In this document: positions 45,807-54,178 of the stretch, in pieces
How the letters are laid out: each line of letters starts with the position of its first letter
How positions within the stretch are numbered: the first letter of the stretch is position 1
Position numbers and translations under genes: made by a program
Origin: JBAYIE01 sp965279165
Lineage (GTDB): Bacteria > Bacteroidota > Bacteroidia > UKL13-3
DNA length: 64,000 nucleotides
Assembly: GCA_965279165.1 (NCBI GenBank)
Contig: OZ257140.1
Span: 744,001-808,000 of the forward strand
Direction of reading: 5' to 3'
Notes under the pieces: model-generated
Told to the model about the DNA's origin: nothing
Databases searched by the model: none
The model's input: only the letters and a program-made list of their open reading frames with translations

Positions 45807-47711
45807 TTGACGATACACGAAATACTTAAGCATTATTGGGGATACGATCAGTTCAGGCCGTTGCAGGAGGATATTATTCAATCGGTGCTGGAAGGGAAAG
45901 ATACCCTTGCTTTGTTGCCTACGGGTGGAGGAAAATCTTTGTGTTTTCAAGTTCCTGCTATGTATATGGATGGAATTTGCATTGTAGTTTCGCCGCTGGT
46001 AGCATTGATGAAGGACCAGGTTGAAAATTTACAAAGCCGTGGAATTAGAGCTTATGCCATATACTCCGGACTCTCCTACCATGAAATAAATCTTACCCTC
46101 GACAATTGTATCCATGGTGATTATAAATTCCTCTATCTATCGCCGGAAAGGTTAAAGAGTGATTTGGTGAGAGAACGGATTAAACAAATGAAAGTTTGTT
46201 TGTTTGCCATCGATGAAGCACATTGTATTTCTCAATGGGGATATGATTTTAGGCCGGAATACCTTCAGATTGCAGAAATACGCGATTATTTCCCCAAAGT
46301 TCCGGTACTTGCTTTAACGGCATCTGCAACTTCAGAGGTTGTGGAGGATATGCAGGATAAGCTTGCATTCAGAAAGAAAAATGTATTTGTAAAAAGTTTT
46401 GAGCGAAAAAATCTTTCTTATGTTATTAACCGCACCGAAGATAAATTCGGTAAATTGTTGCATATACTCACCAGGGTTCAGGGTACTGCTTTAATCTATG
46501 TTCGTAACCGAAAAAAAACCCAGGAGATATCACATTTTCTAAAATCAAAAGGCATCAAAGCGGATTATTACCATGCAGGTTTGTCACACGAAATGCGCAC
46601 CCATAAACAGGATGCATGGATTAAAAACAAAACCAGGGTAATGGTATGCACCAATGCATTTGGAATGGGGATTGATAAACCGGATGTACGTTTGGTAATC
46701 CATTACGAAATTCCGGATTCGTTGGAAAGTTACTATCAAGAAGCAGGCCGAGCAGGAAGGGATGAAAAGAAATCATATGCCGTATTGTTGTACGGCAAAC
46801 CGGATGAACAGGAGGCACATGACAGGCTGAAGCATGCGTATCCGGATAATCTGGAAATAATCAGGGTATACAATGCCTTATGCAATTATTACACATTGCC
46901 TGTTGCCAATTATACCGATAAAAGTTATGATTTTGATATCGGTGATTTTGATGAAAAATTTAAAATCCATCCAACCATCGTATACAGTGCAGTAAAAAAT
47001 CTAGAAGCTGCGGATCTTGTTTCTTTGACCGAAAACTTTTTTGAACCTACCCGTCTAAGGGTTTTGTATCACCATGACCAATTGTACAAATTCCAAGTTG
47101 AAAATCCTGCATACGATGATTTCATCAAATTACTGTTGCGAAGTTATGGCGGCTTATTTGATCAGCATGTTGCCATACAAGAATCTATACTGGCAAGAAG
47201 AGCCAACCTGGATGAAGAGATAATCAAAGGCATGCTTAAAAAAATGCATTTGTTGCGCATTGTTGATTACCAACCTCAAAACGACAAACCAAAGATTACC
47301 TTTTTAACCAGCAGGGTACAAAACGAATTGTTGCCACAACGGTTGCATATTGTGCAGGAAAGAAAAAAAGTTGCAGTGGATAAATTAAACGCGATGCTTT
47401 CGTATGCAGATAATGATGCAATATGCAGAAGCAAAAAACTGGTAGCCTACTTTAACCAAAATGACGCAGCAGATTGTGGCATTTGTGATGTTTGTCTGCA
47501 ACAGAAAAAGCTTCAATTAAGTGCGGCTGCATTCGAAACCTTGGTGGAGAAAATAAAATATCAAATCAATGTAAAGTCGCAGCCAATACAACATCTGGCC
47601 GAATCCATACAGGATGTACCGGCAGAAAAAATAATTGAAGTAGTGCGATATTTACTCGATAACGATAAATTGCACTATAACGAGCAACAGCATCTGGAGT
47701 GGAAATCATAA
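45807..47711 (+). CDS. recQ: RecQ-family ATP-dependent DNA helicase
   Basis: 634 aa. TTG at 45807 is used because the conserved start (HEILKHYWGYDQFRPLQEDI) follows and the next methionine is at about residue 52. Helicase motifs: I LLPTGGGKS (36-44), II AIDEAHCISQWGYDFRPEY, VI QEAGRAGRD. A zinc-binding region with the final C-G-I-C-D-V-C lies near residue 560. The C-terminus has a short RQC/HTH-like part and no HRDC domain, as in other short Bacteroidota RecQ. It unwinds DNA 3'-5' in recombination and repair. Overlaps the next gene by 13 nt. Confidence 0.94.
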   Translation: MTIHEILKHYWGYDQFRPLQEDIIQSVLEGKDTLALLPTGGGKSLCFQVPAMYMDGICIVVSPLVALMKDQVENLQSRGIRAYAIYSGLSYHEINLTLDNCIHGDYKFLYLSPERLKSDLVRERIKQMKVCLFAIDEAHCISQWGYDFRPEYLQIAEIRDYFPKVPVLALTASATSEVVEDMQDKLAFRKKNVFVKSFERKNLSYVINRTEDKFGKLLHILTRVQGTALIYVRNRKKTQEISHFLKSKGIKADYYHAGLSHEMRTHKQDAWIKNKTRVMVCTNAFGMGIDKPDVRLVIHYEIPDSLESYYQEAGRAGRDEKKSYAVLLYGKPDEQEAHDRLKHAYPDNLEIIRVYNALCNYYTLPVANYTDKSYDFDIGDFDEKFKIHPTIVYSAVKNLEAADLVSLTENFFEPTRLRVLYHHDQLYKFQVENPAYDDFIKLLLRSYGGLFDQHVAIQESILARRANLDEEIIKGMLKKMHLLRIVDYQPQNDKPKITFLTSRVQNELLPQRLHIVQERKKVAVDKLNAMLSYADNDAICRSKKLVAYFNQNDAADCGICDVCLQQKKLQLSAAAFETLVEKIKYQINVKSQPIQHLAESIQDVPAEKIIEVVRYLLDNDKLHYNEQQHLEWKS

Positions 47712-48802
47712 AAAAAAGAATTGTATTTAGTGTATCAAACGACCTGACTTATGATCAACGTATGATTCGCATTTGCACCAGTTTAACCCAAGGTGGCTTT
47801 GATGTTCGACTGGTAGGCCGAAAATTAACAACCTCCTTACCTCTAAAAGAACAGTCGTTTCATCAAAAAAGATTGCAATGTATATTTACCAAAGGAAAAC
47901 TTTTTTACCTCGAATTCAATATCCGTTTATTCTTTTATCTTTTGTTTACCGGAGCTGAAATTTATGGTGCAATCGATACCGACACCTTACTTCCCAACAC
48001 CCTTGTTTGCTTGGTAAAAAGCAGAAAATTAACTTTTGATGCGCATGAATATTTTACAGAAGTTCCCGAAGTACATGACCGCATCATCACCAGAACCATC
48101 TGGAAAATAGTTGAAAATATATGTATGCCGGTTACTTCGTTGCGTTATACTGTTTCAGAAAGTTTGGCTTCCATTTTCGCCGCAAACATGAAGCGTGAAT
48201 TTTCTGTCATAAGAAATGTTCCTGTTTTGCAAACCGAATCAACCGCTATTAGACCAACCCCAAACGGTAAACCTATTATTTTTTACCAAGGTGATTTAAA
48301 TGAAGGGAGAGGTATAGAAACGGTAATCGTTTGTATGAAAGAATTGCATGCCGTTCTTCATATTGCAGGCAACGGTCCGTTAAAAGCCAAACTGGAGGCT
48401 TTAATTGAAGCCCATGATTTACACCACAAAGTAAAATTACTTGGTTATGTTTTGCCCGAAGAGTTAAAAACCATAACTGCCGGCGCAACAATTGGATTGA
48501 ATCTTTTGGAGAACAAAGGCAAAAGCTATTACTACTCCTTAAGCAATAAATTTTTTAATTATATGCATGCACAAATCCCACAGGTATGTGCTGATTTTCC
48601 GGAGTACCAACTCATTAATGCACAACATAAAATCGCCTTACTTTGCGACCTGCAAGCACAAAACGTTGCTGCTGCATTGCATCAACTCATTAGCAATTCA
48701 ACCCTTTACAACGAACTAAAAACAAATTGCATCACAGCCAAACAGGTTTATAACTGGAATACAGAAGAGGCTGTTTTACTAAAACTTTACCGTGGAATTT
48801 AA
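47699..48802 (+). CDS. Glycosyltransferase family 4-like protein
   Basis: 367 aa; GTG start at 47699, overlapping the recQ 3' end by 13 nt. GT-B fold: N-terminal RIVFSVSNDLTYDQRMIRIC and DAHEYFTEVPEV, then donor-binding FYQGDLNEGRGIETVI and a glycine/asparagine-rich ATIGLNLLENKGKSYYYSL. It likely transfers a nucleotide-sugar residue to a surface polysaccharide or lipid; substrates unknown. Its stop overlaps the second glycosyltransferase by 11 nt, making a coupled recQ-GT-GT unit. Confidence 0.85.
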   Translation: MEIIKKRIVFSVSNDLTYDQRMIRICTSLTQGGFDVRLVGRKLTTSLPLKEQSFHQKRLQCIFTKGKLFYLEFNIRLFFYLLFTGAEIYGAIDTDTLLPNTLVCLVKSRKLTFDAHEYFTEVPEVHDRIITRTIWKIVENICMPVTSLRYTVSESLASIFAANMKREFSVIRNVPVLQTESTAIRPTPNGKPIIFYQGDLNEGRGIETVIVCMKELHAVLHIAGNGPLKAKLEALIEAHDLHHKVKLLGYVLPEELKTITAGATIGLNLLENKGKSYYYSLSNKFFNYMHAQIPQVCADFPEYQLINAQHKIALLCDLQAQNVAAALHQLISNSTLYNELKTNCITAKQVYNWNTEEAVLLKLYRGI

Positions 48803-49916
48803 AAACAAATTGCATATCGTTTCCTTTGATAATCCTTTTCCTCCGGATTATGGCGGAGTGATTGATGTGTTCTATAAAATTAAAGAATTGCATGCGATGG
48901 GAATTAAAATCACGCTGCATGCATTTCATTATGGAAGAAAAATTAACCCTGAGCTAGCCAAATACTGTGAAGAGATTTTTTATTACAAGCGAAAAAAAAT
49001 AGCAAATCCCTTTTCCTCTGTTCCCTATATTGTAACAACCAGGGCAAATCAACAATTGCTACTACGACTTGTCCAAGATGATTATCCGATTCTTTTTGAA
49101 GGCCTTCACACATGCTATTACCTGCGTCATCCAAAATTAAAAAACAGGTTGAAATTAGTTCGGATGCACAATATCGAACATGATTATTATGAAAACCTGA
49201 AAGAAGTAGAAACGTCTTTTATCAAAAGATTATTTTTTCATCAGGAAGCAAAAAAGCTTCGTCAGTATGAGCGAGTATTGCAACATGCCGACAAAATTCT
49301 GGCAATTTCAAAGAATGATGCTACTTACCTTTCCAGCAAATTCAAACAAGTATATTTGGTTTCGGCCTTTCATGCCAATACAAGCCTATCCACTAAAACA
49401 GGAAGAGGAGAATATGCTTTATACCATGGCAAACTAAGTGTTGGCGAAAATGATGAAGCGGCAAGATTTTTGGTGGAGAAGGTATTCAGTAAATCGAAAC
49501 ATCCACTTTATATCGCAGGAAATTTTCCTTCCGAAGCCTTAAAATCTTTAATCAAGAAAACCGGTAATGTAACCTTATTCGATAATCTGGATACCCAACA
49601 GATTTCTGAATTAATTGCGAATGCCCATGTAAATGTTTTGCCCACCTTTCAGGCAACCGGTATCAAACTAAAATTAATCAATGTGTTGTTTCAAGGAAGA
49701 TTTGTTTTGGCTAACAGTACCATGGTATCCAATACAGGGTGTGAATCCTTATGTTCTATCGCCAATACACCGGAAGGATTCATCGAACAATTAGATACTT
49801 TATTTGAAAAGGATTTTAATAGCAACGATTTAGAAAAACGAAAGGAAATTCTGTTGACACTTTTTGATAACAGGAAGCAGGCGGAGGAGTTAGTGGGGTT
49901 AGTAGTTAGTGCTTAG
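48792..49916 (+). CDS. Glycosyltransferase (GT-B, group 1-like)
   Basis: 374 aa; GTG start at 48792 (11-nt overlap with the previous gene). It begins LHIVSFDNPFPPDYGGVIDV, the typical opening of mannosyl/glucosyltransferases, and has VRMHNIEHDYYENL and ANAHVNVLPTFQATGIKLKL in the donor-site half. A GTG start and tight coupling suggest it works with the preceding transferase. The last residues, VGLVVSA and stop, are encoded in a heptamer array, so the C-terminus is probably repeat-extended. Confidence 0.86.
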   Translation: MEFKNKLHIVSFDNPFPPDYGGVIDVFYKIKELHAMGIKITLHAFHYGRKINPELAKYCEEIFYYKRKKIANPFSSVPYIVTTRANQQLLLRLVQDDYPILFEGLHTCYYLRHPKLKNRLKLVRMHNIEHDYYENLKEVETSFIKRLFFHQEAKKLRQYERVLQHADKILAISKNDATYLSSKFKQVYLVSAFHANTSLSTKTGRGEYALYHGKLSVGENDEAARFLVEKVFSKSKHPLYIAGNFPSEALKSLIKKTGNVTLFDNLDTQQISELIANAHVNVLPTFQATGIKLKLINVLFQGRFVLANSTMVSNTGCESLCSIANTPEGFIEQLDTLFEKDFNSNDLEKRKEILLTLFDNRKQAEELVGLVVSA

Positions 49917-50198
49917 TAGTTAGTGCTTTGTGCATAGTCATTGGTCATTGGTCATTAGTCATTGGTCATTGGTCATTAGTCATTGGTCATTTGTCATTAG
50001 TCAGTGGTCAGTGGTCAGTGGTCATTAGGCCCATACTCATATCTTATATCTCATATCTTATATCTTATATCTCATATCTTATATCTCATATCTCATATCT
50101 TATATCTCATAATTCATCATTAAACTTGCCTTGAGACAGCCAACTCCTGCCTAATGCCTCTTGCCTCCTGCCTCCTGCCTCATGCCTCATGCCTCCAC
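49884..50198. repeat. Phase-coherent heptamer array with three dialects between GT and aroA
   Basis: Forty-five 7-bp steps in one phase: gttagta/gttagtg words on the GT stop, attggtc/attagtc/agtggtc (49940-50030), catatct/tatatct (50038-50107), 21 bp of unclear words, then cctcctg/cctcatg (50143-50191). The two ends overlap the stop codons of both convergent genes (49914-49916 and 50187-50189). Confidence 0.9.
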
Positions 50199-51410
50199 CA
50201 CAAATCCCGCCTTCTCCAATTCCTTCCAAAACAGCGGATACGATTTAGCAACCACTTCGGGATTGTTGATCTGAATTTTTTTAAAGCGAAGTGCGAGTGC
50301 CGAAAATGCCATGGCAATGCGGTGGTCGTTGTGGGTTTCAATCACAGGAATTATATCCAACAGTAAATCGGAAGGCAACAATTCTATACTGGATTCGGTT
50401 GTAATAACTTGCACACCGCATTTTAAAAGTTCCGTTTCAAGAACGGCAATCCTGTCGCTTTCTTTATCCCGTAAATGTTTGATATTTTCGAATTGAACGG
50501 CCACGCCTAAGCCTGCCAAACAAGTGCATAATGCCGGAACCAAATCAGGTTCATTCGCCATATTATAACTTGCCTGTTGCAACAATACATTGGTTTTGGT
50601 AAGACGTGCAATCCCATTCTCAAAAGAAGTATGCACCCCAAACCGATCCATATAATTGGCAATTACAATATCGCCTTGTAAATACGAATTGGTTAATCCC
50701 GGCAGTTGGATATCACAGGATTTACTAAGTGCAGCAAAACTGTACCAGTACGAAGCAGCGCTCCAGTCGGCCTCCACATACATATTGCTTTTTCTTGGTT
50801 TCTGTGGAGGAATATCCATTTCGTTGTCGGTTATTTTACAAACAATACCCAACTCAAACAAAATTCTTTCTGTCATCCATATATAACCGGTAGATACTTG
50901 CTTTCCAACCCATTTAATGGTTAACCCATTCGGCAAAAAAGGACCGATTAACATCAATGCGGTAATATGTTGGCTGCTTATTTCGCCACTGATTTCCACT
51001 TCAGACGCGGTGAGTACTTTTCCTTTAATCCGCAAGGGAGCAAATCCTTCCTTATCGATATAATCGATATCTGCACCCAATTGACGCAGGGCATTCACCA
51101 AATCAAAAACAGGACGCTCATGCAAACGTTCGCTGCCATGGATGATATAATCTCCCGGAATGGCAGCAAAATATGCCGTTAAAAATCGCAAACAGGTTCC
51201 TGCATTTCCAACATTGATGGTTCCGGATTTTTGCTTCAGTGCTTGTTGCATGATCACCGTATCCTCTGCTTCCGAACAATTTTCGATTTCAATCGTATCC
51301 GGAAATAACGCTTGTAAAATGAGCAAACGGTTGCTGATACTTTTTGATGCCGGTAATAAAAATGTACCTGCAACTATGCCGGTGGGATGTGAAACCGTAA
51401 CACGGTTCAT
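50187..51410 (-). CDS. aroA: EPSP synthase (3-phosphoshikimate 1-carboxyvinyltransferase)
   Basis: 407 aa. Conserved LPASKSISNRLLILQAL, GNAGTCLRFLTAYFA (the NAGTxxR motif) and RDKESDRIAVLE with a final ETHNDHRIAMAFSALAL. It joins phosphoenolpyruvate to shikimate-3-phosphate; the product feeds AroC, encoded at 18.6 kb. ATG at 51410; its start overlaps the aroB stop by 4 nt. The last residues and TGA lie in the cctcatg heptamers. It is the longer of two ends where an array meets a stop in this gap. Confidence 0.96.
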   Translation of the reverse strand: MNRVTVSHPTGIVAGTFLLPASKSISNRLLILQALFPDTIEIENCSEAEDTVIMQQALKQKSGTINVGNAGTCLRFLTAYFAAIPGDYIIHGSERLHERPVFDLVNALRQLGADIDYIDKEGFAPLRIKGKVLTASEVEISGEISSQHITALMLIGPFLPNGLTIKWVGKQVSTGYIWMTERILFELGIVCKITDNEMDIPPQKPRKSNMYVEADWSAASYWYSFAALSKSCDIQLPGLTNSYLQGDIVIANYMDRFGVHTSFENGIARLTKTNVLLQQASYNMANEPDLVPALCTCLAGLGVAVQFENIKHLRDKESDRIAVLETELLKCGVQVITTESSIELLPSDLLLDIIPVIETHNDHRIAMAFSALALRFKKIQINNPEVVAKSYPLFWKELEKAGFVVEA

Positions 51411-52465
51411 AACGAATCGTAATAATTTAAAGCAGCAGTTATTTCATATTCCGAACATTCCTGGTTTACGGTCGACTTGCCAATCGTGCGCAACAAGGTA
51501 AATTGAAGCGTGTCGTTGCTGTTTTTCTTGTCCTGTCGCATGATTTTAATCAACTCGGGTGATAAAATATTGCGCATCGAATATTTGGGGAAACGGGAGA
51601 GAATAACCTGGCTGATATGTTGCAATTCTTTACCCGACAATCCACTTTTTATTTTTGATAAATAAGATTCACACACCATCCCAATGGCAACTGCCTCTCC
51701 ATGTTTAAGGGGAACTTTGTCGTTTTTTAGGGAATATGCTTCGATCGCATGTCCGATGGTATGTCCGAAGTTTAACCGTTTGCGATCCCGGATTTCAAAC
51801 ATATCCTTCTTCACAATTTTCATCTTGATTTTTACCGAACCGTTTATCAACGAAGCAAGCCTTGGCAATTCATATTCCGTAACACCTAATAATTCCTGCC
51901 AGTAATCATCATCAGCAATCAAGCCATGTTTGAGCATTTCGGCAAATCCATTCCGCAATTCGGGCAAAGGCAAGGTATTGAGCAAATCGGGAAAAATATA
52001 CACCGATTTGGGTTGTTGGATAACCCCCAGGCTATTTTTAATATGATAAAAATCAACTGCCGTTTTGCCTCCTACCGACGAATCGACCATGGAAAGCAAG
52101 GTGGTTGGAATATTGATGTATTCGATTCCCCGTTTGTAAATCGCTGCGCAAAAACCTCCGATATCCCCTACCATGCCACCACCCAAATTAATCAGGACAG
52201 AATTTTTATCGGCATTTTGTTTAAACAATTCATTCCATATAACCTGCGCTGTAGCAAGGGTTTTATGCTGTTCACCCGATGGAATGACAATCGGATAAAT
52301 ATCGAAAAGGTATTTGGATATCTTTGGCAAGCAATACTTTTTGGTATTTTCGTCCATCAGGACAAAAACCCGGGAGTAAGAATGTTCGATGAGATTTTCA
52401 AGTAAAATCTCCAAGACATCCGACCCTGCATAAATACTGAAATCTTTAAATTGAAATTCTTTCAA
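51407..52465 (-). CDS. aroB: 3-dehydroquinate synthase
   Basis: 352 aa. NAD and zinc-site motifs: PSGEQHKT, NLGGGMVGDIGGFCAAIY, TTLLSMVDSSVGGKTAVD, LNFGHTIGHAIEAY and LKHGEAVAIGM. It converts DAHP to 3-dehydroquinate. No ATG precedes the conserved start (KEFQFKDFSIYAG), so TTG at 52465 is used. It forms a two-gene unit with aroA (4-nt overlap). Its 5' end overlaps the promoter region of the divergent proline dehydrogenase gene. Confidence 0.95.
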   Translation of the reverse strand: MKEFQFKDFSIYAGSDVLEILLENLIEHSYSRVFVLMDENTKKYCLPKISKYLFDIYPIVIPSGEQHKTLATAQVIWNELFKQNADKNSVLINLGGGMVGDIGGFCAAIYKRGIEYINIPTTLLSMVDSSVGGKTAVDFYHIKNSLGVIQQPKSVYIFPDLLNTLPLPELRNGFAEMLKHGLIADDDYWQELLGVTEYELPRLASLINGSVKIKMKIVKKDMFEIRDRKRLNFGHTIGHAIEAYSLKNDKVPLKHGEAVAIGMVCESYLSKIKSGLSGKELQHISQVILSRFPKYSMRNILSPELIKIMRQDKKNSNDTLQFTLLRTIGKSTVNQECSEYEITAALNYYDSL

Positions 52466-52478
52466 ATTGTTACTTTTG
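52451..52478 (+). promoter_or_regulatory. Promoter of the proline dehydrogenase gene
   Basis: TTG (52451-52453), 17-nt spacer, TACTTTTG (52471-52478): an exact match to the Bacteroidota -7 TAnnTTTG with correct spacing. It overlaps the first codons of aroB on the other strand and gives a leader of roughly 45-50 nt to the GTG at 52532. Confidence 0.55.
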
Positions 52479-52531
52479 CGCAGGCAAATTATGATGTATA
52501 ATTTAAAAAATTACCAATAAGTTTACAAATC

Positions 52532-53725
52532 GTGGAAGAAACCCAAATAAAACCCAAATCTGCTATATCCTTTGACGATACCGAAATTGCATTTCGATCC
52601 AAGTCAGGCAACGATTTAAACCGTTCTTACTATCTATTCAAGGCCATCGGTTACAACTGGTTGGTAAATGCCGGTCCAACGCTTATTAATATAGCGTTCA
52701 AGCTGCATTTACCCATTAAAGGTTTAATCAAAGCCACCGTTTTCAAACAATTTTGCGGGGGCGAATCGATGAACGAATGCGATGCTGCCATGCAAAAATT
52801 AAAGGATTACGGTATCGGCTCCATCCTCGATTATTCGGTGGAAGGCAAGGAAGAAGAAAAAGAATTTGAACATACGGCCGAAGAAATTATTCAAACCGTT
52901 TTAAAGGCAAAAAACGACAAACGCATTCCATATTGTGTTTTTAAAGTTACCGGAGTAGCCCGTTTTGCCTTGCTAAACAAAGTAAACAACAAGGATGCCC
53001 TTACCAATGACGAACAGGAAGAATTTGATAAAGTGAAACACCGCATCGAACATATTTGTAAAACGGCTTACGATAGCAAAATCCGCATATTTATGGATGC
53101 CGAAGAAAGCTGGATACAAGATGCCATCGACGGATTGGTACGCGAAATGATGCTGAAGTTTAACCACGAAACTGCCATAGTGTTTAATACGGTTCAACTT
53201 TACCGCCACGACCGACTGGCCTTTTTAAAGCACAGTTACGAAGATGCGCTGAAACACAATTACTTTCTGGGAATGAAACTGGTGCGTGGTGCCTATATGG
53301 AAAAAGAAAGAGAAAGGGCTTTGCAATTGGGTTACGAAAATCCCATACAACCGGATAAGGCAGCAAGCGATCGCGATTATGATATGGCTGTTCGTTTCTG
53401 CTTAGACAGAATCGACCGCATCAGTGTTTGTGCCGGTACCCACAACGAAGAAAGCAGCATGAAACTGGTACAATACATGCACCAAAAAGGAATTGCCAAC
53501 AACGACCAACGCATTTATTTCGCCCAGCTATTCGGCATGAGCGACCATATCAGCTACAACCTTTCCCAACATGGATACAATGTTGCCAAATACCTTCCTT
53601 ACGGACCGGTAGAAGCCGTAATGCCATACTTATTAAGGAGGGCACAGGAAAATACTTCGGCAAAAGGACAGGCGGGAAGGGAATTGACGTTGATAATGAT
53701 GGAGAGAAGAAGAAGAAAGATATAA
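52532..53725 (+). CDS. Proline dehydrogenase (FAD-dependent)
   Basis: 397 aa monofunctional PRODH; GTG start at 52532. TIM-barrel motifs include FKVTGVARFALLNK, RIFMDAEESWIQDAID, LGMKLVRGAYMEKERE and the C-terminal YLPYGPVEAVMPYLLRRAQE (the conserved YxxRRxxE substrate site). It oxidises proline to pyrroline-5-carboxylate at the membrane. The C-terminal RRRKI and TAA lie in the first heptamers of an array. No P5C dehydrogenase gene is adjacent. Confidence 0.94.
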   Translation: MEETQIKPKSAISFDDTEIAFRSKSGNDLNRSYYLFKAIGYNWLVNAGPTLINIAFKLHLPIKGLIKATVFKQFCGGESMNECDAAMQKLKDYGIGSILDYSVEGKEEEKEFEHTAEEIIQTVLKAKNDKRIPYCVFKVTGVARFALLNKVNNKDALTNDEQEEFDKVKHRIEHICKTAYDSKIRIFMDAEESWIQDAIDGLVREMMLKFNHETAIVFNTVQLYRHDRLAFLKHSYEDALKHNYFLGMKLVRGAYMEKERERALQLGYENPIQPDKAASDRDYDMAVRFCLDRIDRISVCAGTHNEESSMKLVQYMHQKGIANNDQRIYFAQLFGMSDHISYNLSQHGYNVAKYLPYGPVEAVMPYLLRRAQENTSAKGQAGRELTLIMMERRRRKI

Positions 53726-54178
53726 GTTATAAGATATAAGTTATAAGATATAAGTTATAAGATATAAGATATAAGTGGGCCTACCGGCAATCTGGATAGG
53801 GAGTTTTTCGGTTTGTATGTTGCAACACATGCAGCTTAATAAGATGTTAGGTTGATTGGGAATTGGGCAGTGGTCAGAAGTCATTAGTCAGAAGTCATTA
53901 GTCATTAGTCATTAGTCATTAGTCAGTAGTCATTAGTCAGTAGTCATTAGTCAGTAGTCATTAGGCAGTAGTTATTAGGTATTCATTTGACCGATTGCAT
54001 TTGACATTCGACTGATTGCTTTCGACCGATTGCTTTGGACTGATTGCTTTTCCTTGGGCATTTGGAATTTCATTTGAAACCGTGATATTCATTGGCACCA
54101 CACTTCAACACCTCAACACTTCAACACTTAAACACTTCCTCAACACCTCAACACTTCAACACCTCAACACCTCCTCAA
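53715..54178. repeat. Heptamer and octamer arrays between PRODH and the EamA exporter
   Basis: 53715-53777: nine words (ataagtt/ataagat) overlapping the PRODH stop. 53778-53861: not clearly repetitive. 53862-54050: attagtc/agtagtc words switching to a tgaccga, ttgcttt, cgactga dialect without phase change; both heptamer blocks share one phase. About 54103-54178: octamers cacttcaa/cacctcaa ending on the EamA stop (minus sense GTGTTGAG). Confidence 0.88.
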
